DNA of 64,000 bases from an uncultured Aliiroseovarius sp. (GTDB lineage: Bacteria > Pseudomonadota > Alphaproteobacteria > Rhodobacterales > Rhodobacteraceae): assembly GCF_947497285.1 (NCBI RefSeq), contig NZ_CANMFT010000002.1:310001-374000 (forward strand), in the 5' to 3' direction. The notes under the pieces are model-generated. The model saw only the letters and a list, made by a program, of their open reading frames with translations. It was not told the DNA's origin and ran no database searches. How positions within the stretch are numbered: the stretch's first letter is position 1; every line of letters begins with the position of its first letter. A program made the position numbers and the translations under genes. Shown piece after piece: positions 9,221 to 17,418 of this stretch.

Positions 9221-10432
9221 ATGGCGCAGACACATACACCCGATCGCGCGACGATCCGACTAAAGCCCAAGGCCAATGCGCGCGCAATCCGGCACGGCGC
9301 GCCGTGGGTGTTTGACAACGAGGTGGTCACCGACCGCCGCACCAAAAACATCCCCGCAGGCGCGATTGCGCGGCTTGAGGATGGCGCACGCGACCCGCTG
9401 GGCACGGTCGCGTTTAACCCAAACTCGCGGATCATCGCCCGGATGCTTGACCGTGATCCCGATGCGGTGATTGATCGCGCCTGGCTGGGCGCGCGGTTGA
9501 AGGCTGCGCTGGATCACCGCGAAACGCTGTTTGACGCGCCATTTTACCGCCTGATCCACGCCGAGGCCGACGGGCTTCCCGGTGTGATCATCGACCGGTT
9601 CGGCGATACTGCCGTGATCCAACCCAATGCGGCGTGGGCCGATGTGCTGATCAACGATCTGGCGGCAGCGCTGGCGGATGTCACGGGCGTGACCACGATC
9701 CTGAAAAACGCGGCAGGTCGCGCTCGTGCGCTGGAAGGGCTGGACGAGCAAAGCAGCGTGTTGCTGGGCCAAGCGCCCGACGCACCGATTGCGGTGCCAA
9801 TGAATGGCGCCACCTATATGGCAGACCTGACAGGCGGACAGAAAACCGGGCTGTTCTTTGACCAACGGCCCAACCATGCCTTTGCCGCAAACCTGTCCAA
9901 AGGCGCGCGGGTGCTGGATGTATTTTCCCACGTGGGCGGGTTTGGCCTTGCTGCGCTTGCAGGTGGTGCGACCTCGGCTTTGGCGGTCGACGGATCAGCG
10001 CCTGCTTTGGCTTTGGCCGAGGAAGGTGCACGCCAAATGGCGGCAGGTGACCGTTTCTCGATCCGACAAGGCGACGCGTTTGACGTGCTGACTGCCCTCG
10101 GTGAAGAAGGCGCGCAGTTCGACGTGGTGATCTGCGACCCGCCAGCTTTCGCGCCGTCAAAGAAGGCGCTGGAACCCGGATTGCGCGCCTATGAGCGTCT
10201 TGCGCGATTGGCAGCACCACTGGTGGCCCCCGGTGGATACCTCGCCCTGTGTTCGTGTTCGCACGCCGCGACAATCGACAAGTTTCGCGCCTCGTCCATC
10301 CGGGGCATCGGCCGGGCCGGGCGGGCCAGCCAGTTGATCTACACCGGCTTTGCGGGCGCAGATCACCCGATGCACCCGCAACTGGCCGAAAGTGGCTACC
10401 TGAAGGCGCTGTTCTTCCGGCTGCTGCCATGA
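9221..10432 (+). CDS. Class I SAM-dependent rRNA methyltransferase, RlmI-like
   Basis: 403 residues. The N-terminal part (about 1-75: IRLKPKANARAIRHGAPWVF, then NPNSRIIARML) is a PUA-like RNA-binding domain. A central EEHD-like domain and a C-terminal Rossmann methyltransferase follow, with LDVFSHVGGFGLAALAGGA as SAM motif I, VICDPPAFAPSKK as the PP motif and a CSCSH motif after it. This is the layout of 23S rRNA (cytosine-C5) methyltransferase RlmI and its relatives; the exact target base is not proven. Its stop overlaps the start of the PIN gene as ATGA. Confidence 0.88.
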   Translation: MAQTHTPDRATIRLKPKANARAIRHGAPWVFDNEVVTDRRTKNIPAGAIARLEDGARDPLGTVAFNPNSRIIARMLDRDPDAVIDRAWLGARLKAALDHRETLFDAPFYRLIHAEADGLPGVIIDRFGDTAVIQPNAAWADVLINDLAAALADVTGVTTILKNAAGRARALEGLDEQSSVLLGQAPDAPIAVPMNGATYMADLTGGQKTGLFFDQRPNHAFAANLSKGARVLDVFSHVGGFGLAALAGGATSALAVDGSAPALALAEEGARQMAAGDRFSIRQGDAFDVLTALGEEGAQFDVVICDPPAFAPSKKALEPGLRAYERLARLAAPLVAPGGYLALCSCSHAATIDKFRASSIRGIGRAGRASQLIYTGFAGADHPMHPQLAESGYLKALFFRLLP

Positions 10433-10977
10433 AAGTCCTGATCGACGCCTGCGTGCTTTACCCGACGGTGATGCGCGAGATGGTGTTGGGCGCGGCGCAG
10501 GAGGGGTTTTTCACCCCCCTGTGGTCGCCCCGCATTCTGGAAGAATGGGCGCGCGCTGCCGCCAAGCTTGGCCGGGATCAGGAGAGTGTCGCGCGTGCCG
10601 AGATCGCGCTCTTGACGGCTCACTGGCCCAAAGCCAGCGTTTTGCCCCGTGACGGCGATTTGCGTCGCCTCTGGCTGCCCGATGAGAACGACATTCACGT
10701 GCTGGCCGCCGCCATAGCAGGCGGGGCGGATGTGCTGTTGACCATGAACAACGCCGATTTCCCCCGCCATACGCTGGCCGAGGAAGGGCTGCGCCGTGAA
10801 AGCCCTGACCTGTTCCTGCGCGAGTTTCTGGATCAAGACGCCGAGACGATGACGCGCATCGCAACCCGCGTTTTGACCCAAGCAAGAACACTATCAGGCG
10901 AGGATTGGACCATCCGCCGGCTGATGAAAAAGGCGCGCCTGCCACGGTTGGGCAAGGCGCTTGACGCGCTCCTCTAA
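10429..10977 (+). CDS. PIN-domain protein, RSP_2648-like family
   Basis: 182 residues from ATG 10429, which overlaps the methyltransferase stop (ATGA); longer in-frame starts lie inside that gene. The N-terminus KVLIDACVLYPTVMREM carries the first acidic PIN residue, LPDENDIHVLAAAI the central acidic pair and VLLTMNNADFP the third, so the metal-dependent nuclease site looks intact. The size and the C-terminal extension (RLMKKARLPRLGKAL) match a PIN family widespread in Rhodobacterales and named after a Rhodobacter sphaeroides gene. No small antitoxin gene accompanies it; the coupling with an RNA methyltransferase suggests an RNA-processing role rather than a toxin. This is inference. Confidence 0.8.
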   Translation: MKVLIDACVLYPTVMREMVLGAAQEGFFTPLWSPRILEEWARAAAKLGRDQESVARAEIALLTAHWPKASVLPRDGDLRRLWLPDENDIHVLAAAIAGGADVLLTMNNADFPRHTLAEEGLRRESPDLFLREFLDQDAETMTRIATRVLTQARTLSGEDWTIRRLMKKARLPRLGKALDALL

Positions 10978-10996
10978 CCGTTTCCTGCGGTTGCGG

Positions 10997-11680
10997 TCAG
11001 GTCACCCACTTGGCTTCGTTCTTTTCAATTGCGGCAATGCGCTCGGCTGTTTTGGGGTGGCTCATCAACCAGGCGGGCATGACGCCGGACCGGTTTTTCG
11101 TCAGCGTATCCAATTTGCCAAACAGTGACTTTTGCGCCTCGGCCCCGATCCCCGATTTGATCAGCAATGCGGTCGCATAGGCGTCCGCCTCGTATTCATC
11201 GCCGCGGCTCAGACCTGCGGCAACAAGCCGTGTCAGAAACCGCGCGATATAGACACCCGCGCCGGGCAGAAAGCGCGAGATCATCATCGACAGAACCGTG
11301 CGCAGGGCATTTTGACCGGAAAAGTCGATCATCCGCTTGCGCGCATGTCCCAATGCCACGTGGCCAAGCTCGTGCGCAATCACGCTGGCCAGTTCTTCGG
11401 CCGTAACGCGCCCTTGCCGATATTCGTTGAAAAACCCGCGGGTGATGAAGATCCGGCCGTCCGGCGCGGCCAGCCCGTTCACCGGGTCAATCTCGTAGAT
11501 ATGAACCGGAATGTCTGCGATCTCCAGTGACGCCGCCATCCGGTCCGTCAGCGCCTTCAGCTTCGGATCGGCCAACCGCGTCGATTGGGCGTCCAACTCG
11601 CGATGGGTGCGCCAGACCGAGAAATGGTAGAGCAAAAGGCCATACGCGATCGGCAGAAGAATGGGGATCAGCTTCAACAT
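10997..11680 (-). CDS. M48-family zinc metalloprotease (membrane anchored)
   Basis: 227 residues. One N-terminal hydrophobic segment (LKLIPILLPIAYGLLLYHF) anchors the protein. The zinc site HELGHVALGH is at about residues 104-113 and a downstream GDEYEADAYA supplies the third ligand Glu. This is the HtpX/Oma1/BepA-type peptidase M48 layout, but it lacks the four helices of HtpX and the TPR of BepA. A role in membrane-protein or envelope quality control is likely but not shown. It is the last gene of a minus-strand block and converges on the PIN gene. Confidence 0.88.
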   Translation of the reverse strand: MLKLIPILLPIAYGLLLYHFSVWRTHRELDAQSTRLADPKLKALTDRMAASLEIADIPVHIYEIDPVNGLAAPDGRIFITRGFFNEYRQGRVTAEELASVIAHELGHVALGHARKRMIDFSGQNALRTVLSMMISRFLPGAGVYIARFLTRLVAAGLSRGDEYEADAYATALLIKSGIGAEAQKSLFGKLDTLTKNRSGVMPAWLMSHPKTAERIAAIEKNEAKWVT

Positions 11681-11719
11681 AGGCGTTATATGGGTGCTAT
11701 TTTATCCGCTGGAAAGGGA

Positions 11720-12355
11720 TTAACGCGACAAGGCGTCGGATTTCAGCGCCTCTTGCGCGTCTTTCGCTTTCAGGACAGCGTGGATCCAGACCAACATCAC
11801 CACCGCGACGATCACAGCGACCAAAAGCCCCGCGATATTGCCAAGAAGGGCTGCCAGACTTTCGATGCGGGATGCAAACCCATAGCCCAGCCCAACATAG
11901 AGGCTGACCCAGATTGTTTCCCCAAGAATATCCCAGACCGCAAATCGCACCCAACCCAGCCCGGTTGCGCCAGCCACGAAATTGACCCATGGCCCCAAGG
12001 GGGCAACAGCCCATGTCGACAGAAAAACGCCAGTGCCGCCGTATTTGTCCACGAAGGCGCGCGCCCTTTCCAATATGGTTCGTTTTGCGGGCGTGCGTGC
12101 CAGCCATTGCAGGGCGCTTGCCCCGCCATATCGCCCAATCGCATAGCCTGTTTGATCCCCTATGACCGCGCCCACAAAGGCAGAAAGCATGACATTTACC
12201 AGCGAAAGATCCCCCGCCGCCGCAAACGCGCCGCCGGCCAGCATCATCAGAGAGGTGGGGATGGGAAGCGCGAGACACGACAGAAAGGCCGAGAGGAAAA
12301 CCACGATAGGGCCATAGTCCAAGAGCAGGGCAAAGACGGCTTCGGTGGTGATCAT
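11720..12355 (-). CDS. DedA family membrane protein
   Basis: 211 residues with four to five hydrophobic segments. DedA/SNARE-associated marks: an early LPIPTSLMMLAGGAF, then GDQTGYAIGRYGG, and the re-entrant FLSTWAVAPLGPWVNFVAGATGLGWVRF segment. Relatives act in lipid (undecaprenyl or phosphatidyl lipid) scrambling or flipping and in membrane homeostasis. The ATG overlaps the stop of the upstream gene (ATGA), so the two are coupled. Confidence 0.9.
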   Translation of the reverse strand: MITTEAVFALLLDYGPIVVFLSAFLSCLALPIPTSLMMLAGGAFAAAGDLSLVNVMLSAFVGAVIGDQTGYAIGRYGGASALQWLARTPAKRTILERARAFVDKYGGTGVFLSTWAVAPLGPWVNFVAGATGLGWVRFAVWDILGETIWVSLYVGLGYGFASRIESLAALLGNIAGLLVAVIVAVVMLVWIHAVLKAKDAQEALKSDALSR

Positions 12356-12726
12356 TGGCCCCCACCGGTTTCGCTGTCAGCTTGAGAGGCGCGGTGCGCG
12401 GCAATGGCGGCTTCCAGATCGGCGATCATAACGTCCAGCGGGATACCGCGCGCCTCGGCAAGTCGGCGCAGACTGCTTGGACCATCACCCGGTTGGCCCA
12501 GTTGCAATGCCTCAAACATCACCTGTCGCGGGACATCCCACGAATAGGCAACGTATCTGGCGGTCATCCATCCCTCGATCGGTTGGTCGATATGGGCGGG
12601 GTCGTTCCAGTAAATCCAGCTGGCGGTTGTTCGGACGGCAAAAAAGACGCTCATTGCCAGGGCGACCGCCAGAATAAGCGTCGCAATTGGGGCCGCGCCC
12701 CAGATGCGTTTGAGAAATGAAAACAT
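12352..12726 (-). CDS. Small membrane protein of unknown function upstream of dedA
   Basis: 124 residues with one strong transmembrane segment near the N-terminus (IATLILAVALAMSVFFAVRTT), then a soluble tail holding IDQPIEGWMTARYVAYSWDVP and a helical, charged C-terminus (IPLDVMIADLEAAIAAH). I do not recognise the family. The WMTARYVAYSW segment looks conserved rather than random. It is translationally coupled to dedA (overlap ATGA), which suggests a shared role at the inner membrane. Its start lies 55 bases from the VWA gene stop on the same strand. Confidence 0.75.
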   Translation of the reverse strand: MFSFLKRIWGAAPIATLILAVALAMSVFFAVRTTASWIYWNDPAHIDQPIEGWMTARYVAYSWDVPRQVMFEALQLGQPGDGPSSLRRLAEARGIPLDVMIADLEAAIAAHRASQADSETGGGQ

Positions 12727-12780
12727 CGCGGTTTCCTTGCCGGTTGGGTCTTGAACGCGTGGGCGCAGAACTTCCGTCGC

Positions 12781-13965
12781 TTAGCGGCCCAATTCTTTCA
12801 TCCCGCGCTCGATCCCCTCAAGCGTCATTGGGACCATGCGACCCTCAAAAATCTGGCTGATCATTTGCACTGACTGGGTATAGCGCCAGTGATGCTCCGG
12901 CAGCGGGTTGATCCACAGGTTGTCGGGCCATTGCTCACGCGCGCGCTCCAGCCAGACCTGACCGGGCTCATCATTCCAATGTTCGTTGGCGCCGCCGCGA
13001 TAGGCGACCTCATAGGGGCTCATCGACGCATCACCGACGAAGATGCATTTGTAATCGGAACCATAGGTGCGCAACACGTCCCATGTGGGGATCTGATCGG
13101 TCCAGCGCCGCGCATTGTCGCGCCACACACCTTCGTAAAGGCAGTTGTGAAAATAGTAGTATTCCAGATGCTTGAACTCCGCGCGGGCGGCGGAAAACAA
13201 CTCTTCGACGACCTTGATATGCGGGTCCATTGATCCGCCAACATCTAGAAACAACAGGACTTTTACCGCATTGTGCCGCTCGGGCCGGGTTTTCACGTCG
13301 AGATAGCCGTGTTCGGCGGTGGCGCGAATGGTGCCGTCCAGATCAAGCTCTTCATGCGCCCCGTCGCGCGCCCAGTTGCGCAGGCGTTTCAGGGCGACCT
13401 TGATGTTGCGCGTGCCCAGCTCGACCGAGTCGTCCAGATTGCGAAACTCGCGTTTGTCCCAGACCTTCACCGCGCGTTGATGGCGAGATTTGTCCTGCCC
13501 GATCCGCACGCCTTCGGGGTTGTAGCCGTAAGCGCCGAAGGGCGAGGTGCCGGCGGTCCCGATCCATTTGTTACCGCCCTGATGACGCCCTTCCTGTTCC
13601 TTCAGACGCTCTTTCAGGGTTTCCATCAGCTTGTCGAACCCGCCAAGCGCCTCGATCTCGGCCTTTTCCTCATCGGTCAGGAATTTCTCGGCCATCTTGT
13701 CCAGCCATTCCTGCGGGATATCCACGGCTTCCAGCATTTGCTCGGCGGAAATCGCTTCAAGCCCTTCAAATGTCATCGAAAACGCGCGGTCGAATTTGTC
13801 GAGGTTGCGTTCGTCCTTCACCATCGCAACGCGGGCAAGATAATAAAACCCCTCGATGTCATAGGTGACCAGCCCGGCCTTCATTGCCTCGAGAAAGGCC
13901 AGAAACTCGCGCAACGAGACAGGGACCTTGTTGGCGCGCAGGTTTTCGAAGAAGGGCAGGAACAT
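12781..13965 (-). CDS. VWA-domain protein, CoxE-like partner of MoxR ATPase
   Basis: 394 residues. The N-terminus FLPFFENLRANKVPVSLREFL is the usual start of CoxE-like VWA proteins. The C-terminal half carries a von Willebrand A fold with the metal-site DVGGSMD (DxGxS) near residue 245 and a later FVGDASMSPYE. Such proteins work with a MoxR AAA ATPase as a chaperone for metal cofactor insertion or complex maturation. The matching MoxR gene lies on the same strand at 17419-18279, about 3.5 kb upstream with five other genes between. A 52-residue membrane protein starts 9 bases upstream of this one. Confidence 0.88.
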   Translation of the reverse strand: MFLPFFENLRANKVPVSLREFLAFLEAMKAGLVTYDIEGFYYLARVAMVKDERNLDKFDRAFSMTFEGLEAISAEQMLEAVDIPQEWLDKMAEKFLTDEEKAEIEALGGFDKLMETLKERLKEQEGRHQGGNKWIGTAGTSPFGAYGYNPEGVRIGQDKSRHQRAVKVWDKREFRNLDDSVELGTRNIKVALKRLRNWARDGAHEELDLDGTIRATAEHGYLDVKTRPERHNAVKVLLFLDVGGSMDPHIKVVEELFSAARAEFKHLEYYYFHNCLYEGVWRDNARRWTDQIPTWDVLRTYGSDYKCIFVGDASMSPYEVAYRGGANEHWNDEPGQVWLERAREQWPDNLWINPLPEHHWRYTQSVQMISQIFEGRMVPMTLEGIERGMKELGR

Positions 13966-13974
13966 CGGTCGGAC

Positions 13975-14133
13975 CTAGCGGCTGATGAAGATCGAGGCGA
14001 AGAGGGCGATCAGGGCAAACCCAAGGGCATGAACGGCCGCATATTGCGCGATGTCCAACCGATTGCCGCCCCGTTTGCGGGCGCGCATAACGCCAACCAA
14101 TGCCCCGAAGATAAGCGCCGCGATGACCAGCAT
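13975..14133 (-). CDS. 52-residue membrane protein upstream of the VWA gene
   Basis: This short ORF runs from ATG at 14133 to TAG at 13975-13977. It reads MLVIAALIFGALVGV, then a basic loop RARKRGGNRLDIAQYAAVHA, then a second hydrophobic stretch LGFALIALFASIFIS. Two transmembrane helices joined by a positively charged cytoplasmic loop are predicted. It ends 9 bases before the VWA start, so it is probably co-translated with it. I recall similar short proteins in other roseobacters at this position, sometimes mislabelled as apolipoprotein acyltransferase, but cannot confirm that here. Confidence 0.65.
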   Translation of the reverse strand: MLVIAALIFGALVGVMRARKRGGNRLDIAQYAAVHALGFALIALFASIFISR

Positions 14134-14183
14134 ATGTGCCTCTACCCTTCAAAAAGGGCGGTCTTGGACGGCCCCCGTTCCCT

Positions 14184-15590
14184 TTAGCCCGGCGAGATGG
14201 CAGCGATTTCGCTGAGCCGCGCGCCGACCTGTTCGTTCGAGCCGAAGCCATACCGCGCCCAGCCCAGACTGTCGAGCCTGACAAGCTGCGCCTCAGCGCC
14301 GCGGCCAGCAAGGTCAAGAGCTTCGGCTTTGATCATCATCAGCGTCGCCAGAAGCGCCGCGTTTTCGGCGCGCATGACGGGGGAGATGTGGGAGTTGACG
14401 ATGGCAATCGCCTCTTCCGCCTGTCCGGCAGACAGGGCATAGGCCGCCAGTTGCACGCCCATATGGGCCGCGTGCAGCGCGGTTTCGGGATTGGCGCGGT
14501 AGATCGCTTCGGCCTCGCGGAAGGCGGCGAACGCCCCTTTGCTGTCCTGGCGCATGTTCAGGCGACCATAGGCAAACAAGCTGAACGCCAGTCGCGTGTC
14601 TCGCCAGCCCATATTGCGCGCGATTGTGACGGCTTGCGCAGACGCCTCACGACGGCGGGTTTTGGACTGTCCGCCGCCCAGCGCGACCTCTATCGCGACC
14701 TTCCATGCTTCGGGTGACGCACCGCCCATACGCGGCGCACCAGTGCCGCCTGCCGGGTTCAGTCGCGCCAACACCTGCGGCAGACGGGCAGCGACATCGC
14801 CACGGCTCATGCCCGAGGCCAGTTCGGGCGCGTAATACGCCCGCAAGATCAGCATATCAAAGCCGGTTAGAACGGTGTGGAAGTTATCGTCGTTGAAGAC
14901 GCTGTCATGCAGGCGATACAGATCATTCACCGGCCCCAGCGCCTGTGCGACTTCTTCATGCAGGCAATCGCGCAGCTCTTGCGGGCTGACATCGCCGGGC
15001 AGGAACACGGCCATCTTGGTGCGGGTGCGCATCTTTGCCCAATCCAGCCGTGCTGTGCCGCGCGCGGCCTTGTAGTCTTGCCAACTGGACACATTGGGCG
15101 CCACGAAACAGGCCGCATGGGGCACAAGGCGCTGAAGCTGGCGTTTCGGGATGACCTCAAGCGTAATGGACGCCGTTTCAGACCCGGACACTTGCCGGAT
15201 GTTGATCCCAGCCTCGATGCGCAGTCGCGCCAACAGGCGGGTCAGGTCGGCCATCATGTAAGTGGGCGCATTGCCAGTGACGCGCAGGGTCACAGGGCCT
15301 TCGAACCGGGTCAGAACGGGCAGGGGACGACCGCTTTCCAATTGGAAGGACAGGTCCAGAAAATCCCCGGCAATCACACTGTTGGCCCGCGTGGGGCGGG
15401 TGATCTGTGTGCCACTGAAGGCTTTCATCGGGGGCAGGGTGGTCGGCAGACCGACGCGGCGTGCGGTGACCTCGTCTCCCCCGGCAGTCTGATCGGCGCG
15501 CGTGCGTGATCCGTCCGGCACCGCGCAGCTGACAAATGCCAGACAGGTCAGGGCGAAGGCCGCGGTTTTTGTGATCGGTCGCATCGTCAA
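14184..15590 (-). CDS. DUF2927 family secreted protein (probable lipoprotein)
   Basis: 468 residues with an N-terminal signal (ITKTAAFALTCLAFVSCAVP) whose Cys at about residue 22 could be a lipobox, though the -3 residue is Phe rather than Leu. The middle part holds LRDCLHEEVAQALGPVNDLY and LHDSVFNDDNFHTVLT, the landmark of DUF2927; the HEE and DDN residues suggest a metallopeptidase-like site, unproven. The C-terminal third (about 310-455) is Ala-rich, helical and TPR-like. It is likely anchored in the envelope. The ATG overlaps the stop of the upstream GNAT gene. Confidence 0.82.
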   Translation of the reverse strand: MTMRPITKTAAFALTCLAFVSCAVPDGSRTRADQTAGGDEVTARRVGLPTTLPPMKAFSGTQITRPTRANSVIAGDFLDLSFQLESGRPLPVLTRFEGPVTLRVTGNAPTYMMADLTRLLARLRIEAGINIRQVSGSETASITLEVIPKRQLQRLVPHAACFVAPNVSSWQDYKAARGTARLDWAKMRTRTKMAVFLPGDVSPQELRDCLHEEVAQALGPVNDLYRLHDSVFNDDNFHTVLTGFDMLILRAYYAPELASGMSRGDVAARLPQVLARLNPAGGTGAPRMGGASPEAWKVAIEVALGGGQSKTRRREASAQAVTIARNMGWRDTRLAFSLFAYGRLNMRQDSKGAFAAFREAEAIYRANPETALHAAHMGVQLAAYALSAGQAEEAIAIVNSHISPVMRAENAALLATLMMIKAEALDLAGRGAEAQLVRLDSLGWARYGFGSNEQVGARLSEIAAISPG

Positions 15591-16042
15591 GCCCTCCCAT
15601 ACCGGATGAAGGGCGTTTTGACGCCAATCCGGTCATAGAGTGCGCGTGCGGTATGGTTGAAATCCTGCGTCAGCCAATAGACCGACGGCGTGCCGTTGCG
15701 ATCAGCGGCATCATACACCGCTTCGATCAAGGCCCGCCCGACACCTTTGCCCCGAACCGAAGGGTCCGCGTAAAGGTCTTGCAGGTAGCACACATTCTCA
15801 GCCTTCCATGCGTGGCGATGGAACAGGTAATGAACCAGCCCGACAGGCTGCCCATCCACGCATGCCAACAGGCCGTGGAACTCGTTCGGGTCCTCTGACA
15901 GAAGTCGGGCGAAGGTGGTTTCATAGACCTTCGCGTCCAGTTCGGTCTCATAGTAGCGCAGATAGCCTTCCCACAGGCGATCCCACGCAGCCCTATCAGA
16001 CGCCGTCAGTGGTCGAACGGTAATGTGAGCATTGTTTCCCAT
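15587..16042 (-). CDS. GNAT family N-acetyltransferase
   Basis: 151 residues from ATG 16042, preferred over 16117 because MGNNAHITVRPLTASDRAAW is a normal GNAT start and AGGTG lies upstream. The core motif A region is ADPSVRGKGVGRALIEAVY, giving the acetyl-CoA pyrophosphate loop (R/Q-x-x-G-x-G/A). ALYDRIGVKTPFIRY near the end is also typical. It transfers an acetyl group to an unknown amine. A 200-base gap separates it from the RES gene upstream, so it may have its own promoter. It is coupled to the DUF2927 gene by a 4-base overlap. Confidence 0.88.
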   Translation of the reverse strand: MGNNAHITVRPLTASDRAAWDRLWEGYLRYYETELDAKVYETTFARLLSEDPNEFHGLLACVDGQPVGLVHYLFHRHAWKAENVCYLQDLYADPSVRGKGVGRALIEAVYDAADRNGTPSVYWLTQDFNHTARALYDRIGVKTPFIRYGRA

Positions 16043-16242
16043 AACAATACACGCACACCTATTTTGTGCCCCCCCAGGCAAGGGGTCGACCTTAGGGTGT
16101 GGGGCGGGTTTCACCAAGCAAAACGGTGGTTTTCGCGAAGGATTGGTCGGAAAGCCGTGAGGGAAAACAATATGTTGTGTGGACTACCTCACGCAACACT
16201 AGGTTGGTTTGGTCAAAACGTGTTGGCTTGGCGAATCGTTTG

Positions 16243-16947
16243 CTACAGCCCTATCACGTCATAATCGGGCGAGCCGGACCACGTGATCTCCCATTTTGCA
16301 CCCGGTCTCACGTTCTGCACGGCAGCGGGGTCGAAGGCGACCAGACAGGTGCCGCCGGGATGGCGAACGGATGGATAGACGAGGCCGCGATGACCCTCGG
16401 CCCGCAGCTTGTTGGCCAAGGCTTGGCCACGCGGATACCCGACAGCGGGGTCAGCGTGCAGCGACGGATGGTCGGTCTGGTGGCTCAGGTCCGGGAAATC
16501 ACCGATGAAGTCAGCCAGAAGCTCGACATAGCAGGCTTTGGTGTCGAAAACGCCGATGTAAGACAGCTCGCGTGTGTAGTGATAGCCGACTTCAGCGACC
16601 GAGGTCATGGCGCTCCAACTGCAATACCACGCGCCGCGATGTTCGTCGTTGAACCGGTTGCCGCCTGCGCGCCGATAGGTGAAGGCCGCGTTCACATGGG
16701 TCAGGCCATAGATGCGAAGATCGGCGGCGCGGCGTTCCCATGCCAGTTCCAGCCGGTTCACTCCCAGATCGCGCCCGCGCTCAGCGATGTGGCGGGCCGA
16801 GGTCATGGCCTCGACTTCCGCCAACAGGGCCATTTCACCGTCATGATCCACCAGCCCGCGCAGAACCGGCGGTTTGTGATATGTGGCGGGGATCAGGCGA
16901 ACCAGTGCGCGGTCGCTGACAGATCGCAGCGGCAGAGCGTCAGTCAC
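16243..16947 (-). CDS. RES-domain toxin (NAD+-degrading type)
   Basis: 234 residues from a GTG at 16947 that overlaps the antitoxin stop (GTGA). RES-family marks: the Arg motif in GNRFNDEHRGAWYCS, a central TSVAEVGYHY, and the C-terminal LVYPSVRHPGGTCLVAFDP. Proven family members (MbcT, ParT, Xre-RES pairs) remove or transfer the nicotinamide side of NAD+, shutting down metabolism. It acts in the cytoplasm. The Xre/DUF2384-type partner directly upstream makes this a complete type II toxin-antitoxin module. The N-terminal 50 residues precede the RES core and look like a normal extension. Confidence 0.88.
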   Translation of the reverse strand: MTDALPLRSVSDRALVRLIPATYHKPPVLRGLVDHDGEMALLAEVEAMTSARHIAERGRDLGVNRLELAWERRAADLRIYGLTHVNAAFTYRRAGGNRFNDEHRGAWYCSWSAMTSVAEVGYHYTRELSYIGVFDTKACYVELLADFIGDFPDLSHQTDHPSLHADPAVGYPRGQALANKLRAEGHRGLVYPSVRHPGGTCLVAFDPAAVQNVRPGAKWEITWSGSPDYDVIGL

Positions 16948-17351
16948 ATCCCGCCCCGCAGTGCATCGACGTAATTGCGCACGCGCAGGAACTGGGGCAA
17001 TCCATCCTCGATCATCGTGGCAATCGGGCGGGCGCCATCAAACAGCGGGCCGGTGTTGGCAAGGGTGATCCATTGGTCGGCAATCGCCTCGTCGAAATAG
17101 AGGTGCAAGGATTTGTAGATCCCCACCAGCGCGGACAGCCGCAGCATCTGGTCGCGGGTCAGATCGCCCTTGAAGCCGGGGTTGCGGGCACGTTTCCACG
17201 TGGACGTGGACATATCCGCCAGCGCGGCGGCGTCTTCCAGCCGCAAACCCCATGCCTGCGCGATGCGGCCATAGGCTTTCAGTGCCACGGCAGCATGATC
17301 TGTCGTGGGCCGGGCCGGGGGCGGCGTTAGGGGTTGTGGGGCGGCGTGCAT
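16944..17351 (-). CDS. Xre/MbcA/ParS-type antitoxin (DUF2384)
   Basis: 135 residues from ATG 17351, chosen for the AGGAG 8 bases upstream; a frame extension to 17399 lacks one. The N-terminal half has an HTH-like helix set (YGRIAQAWGLRLEDAAALAD, then MSTSTWKRARN) and the C-terminal half is the MbcA/ParS toxin-binding region (QMLRLSALVGIYKSLHLYF, ANTGPLFDGARPIATMI, LRVRNYVDALRGGM). It neutralises the RES toxin encoded immediately after it and, as usual for such pairs, probably represses its own promoter between 17352 and 17418. The coupling GTGA ensures antitoxin is made first. Confidence 0.87.
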   Translation of the reverse strand: MHAAPQPLTPPPARPTTDHAAVALKAYGRIAQAWGLRLEDAAALADMSTSTWKRARNPGFKGDLTRDQMLRLSALVGIYKSLHLYFDEAIADQWITLANTGPLFDGARPIATMIEDGLPQFLRVRNYVDALRGGM

Positions 17352-17418
17352 GGTGCATCTCCTGTCATGTTGAGCAGAAGATAGGGTCATATGGTCCAAA
17401 TGTCAAGATCAGATGGGC

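Noticed and set aside
17360-17410. A palindromic operator for the Xre antitoxin
   Set aside because: Only CATATG is symmetric; the arms do not match, so no operator is claimed.
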